Positions 63,428-64,000 of a stretch of 64,000 nucleotides of DNA are shown piece after piece; within the stretch, counting starts at the first letter, position 1; each line of letters begins with the position of its first letter. Below the pieces are notes generated by a model. It searched no databases, had not been told where the DNA came from, and saw only the letters and a program-made list of their open reading frames with translations. The position numbers and the translations under genes are program-made. This stretch comes from Streptomyces sp. NRRL B-1140 (GTDB taxonomy: Bacteria > Actinomycetota > Actinomycetes > Streptomycetales > Streptomycetaceae), in assembly GCF_001280065.1 (NCBI RefSeq), contig NZ_LGEA01000092.1, positions 62,001-126,000 of the forward strand, written 5' to 3'.

Positions 63428-64000
63428 ATGGCGCCTATCACGCAGGTGGAGGGGCGACGGCTCGCTCTCAGCAATCTGGAGAAGGTGCTGTATCCCGCCA
63501 CCGGCTTCACCAAGGGCGAGGTGCTGCACTACTACGCGACCGTCGCCGAGGTCCTGCTGCCCCACCTGCGGGACAGGGCGGTGTCCTTCCTGCGGTATCC
63601 GGACGGGCCGGACGGGCAGGTGTTCTTCACGAAGAACGTGCCGCCGGGTACGCCCGACTGGGTCACCACCGCCGAGGTGCCCCGGGTGGAGGGGCCGTCA
63701 CGGATGGTGCTGGTGCAGGATCTGCCGAGCCTGATGTGGTCGGCCAACCTCGTGACCGAGTTCCACACCCATCAGTGGCTCGTCGACACGCCCGACGAGG
63801 CGGACCGGATCGTGTTCGACCTCGATCCGGGGGCACCGGCGAGCATCGTCCAGTGCTGCGAGGTCGCGCTGTGGCTGCGGGAACGGCTCGCGCAGGACGG
63901 CTTCGAGGCCTACGCCAAGACCTCCGGCTCCAAGGGGCTGCATCTGCTCGCCGCCGTGCGCGGGGCGTCTTCCGAGCGGGTGTCGGAGTACGCCAAAGCG
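63428..64000 (+). CDS. ligD: LigD-type NHEJ polymerase/primase domain (3' truncated by window)
   Basis: The first 191 residues of a LigD polymerase domain (archaeo-eukaryotic primase fold), which fills in ends for Ku-dependent joining. It starts MAPITQVEGRRLALSNLEKVLYP, abbreviated here as RRLALSNLEKVLYP. The metal-binding FDLDPG and the SGSKGLHLL motif are visible. Whether ligase and nuclease domains follow in the same gene cannot be seen. The ATG at 63428 has no strong ribosome site. Confidence 0.93.
   Translation, partial: MAPITQVEGRRLALSNLEKVLYPATGFTKGEVLHYYATVAEVLLPHLRDRAVSFLRYPDGPDGQVFFTKNVPPGTPDWVTTAEVPRVEGPSRMVLVQDLPSLMWSANLVTEFHTHQWLVDTPDEADRIVFDLDPGAPASIVQCCEVALWLRERLAQDGFEAYAKTSGSKGLHLLAAVRGASSERVSEYAKA

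Overview
The window is high-GC actinobacterial chromosome, almost certainly Streptomyces. Codon third positions are strongly G/C, and GTG/TTG starts and ATGA-type overlaps are common. There is a GlcNAc-responsive type chitinase promoter. The order nucS ... hbd ... chitinase ... atp operon ... wecA-glyA-sua5-prmC-prfA-rpmE ... rho-thrB-thrC-hom-lysA ... tRNA-Arg(CCG) ... ku/ligD is the conserved core arrangement I recall from S. coelicolor and relatives.

1-12.8 kb: the 3' end of nucS, then a membrane-anchored P-loop ATPase with a Pro/Thr/Ser-rich tail, a STAS protein, 3-hydroxybutyryl-CoA dehydrogenase, a TetR regulator divergent from an ABC exporter, PduO-type cobalamin adenosyltransferase, small membrane proteins, a NarL-type two-component pair and a secreted GH18 chitinase. 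12.3-20.7 kb: a DUF2550 protein and the complete F1Fo ATP synthase operon on the minus strand (atpIBEFHAGDC), with strong hairpins before atpA and before atpC. 21-34.6 kb: wecA-type transferase, an SHMT paralog, a low-molecular-weight phosphatase homologue lacking its Cys nucleophile, Sua5, PrmC, RF1, L31, an LCP protein, a secreted trypsin-like protease, Rho and ThrB. 34.9-40.8 kb: thrC, hom, lysA, an ArgRS-like protein without a catalytic domain, an orphan response regulator and tRNA-Arg(CCG).

40.8-55.86 kb: a complete integrative and conjugative element of the actinomycete AICE type, integrated in the 3' half of tRNA-Arg and bounded by 104-bp near-perfect direct repeats. Its backbone runs int-xis-rep-small membrane proteins-transfer protein-spdB-tra-unknown-GntR/UTRA regulator, with a divergent NUDIX (Pif-like) gene, a GHKL ATPase gene and an unknown. 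A core motif ACTCGTCTA recurs at the regulator's own upstream region, at tra, at the rep module and at nudix, and looks like its operator set. The distal end carries cargo of visibly lower GC: a SANT/Myb-like protein, a DNA methyltransferase, a GHKL-ATPase fused to a PD-(D/E)XK-like nuclease, a decayed IS5-type transposase, and an HNH nuclease preceded by eight tandem 26-residue zinc-binding modules. This cargo is the best candidate for an undescribed restriction or defence system.

55.9-64 kb: a frameshifted relic gene beside attR, an HTH-STAND-type ATPase with TPR/Sel1-like repeats, small membrane proteins, an Asp23-family protein, a metallo-beta-lactamase-fold hydrolase, and the divergent ku/ligD end-joining pair (ligD cut by the window end). 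All functions are inferred by reading motifs and context; no database search was run.
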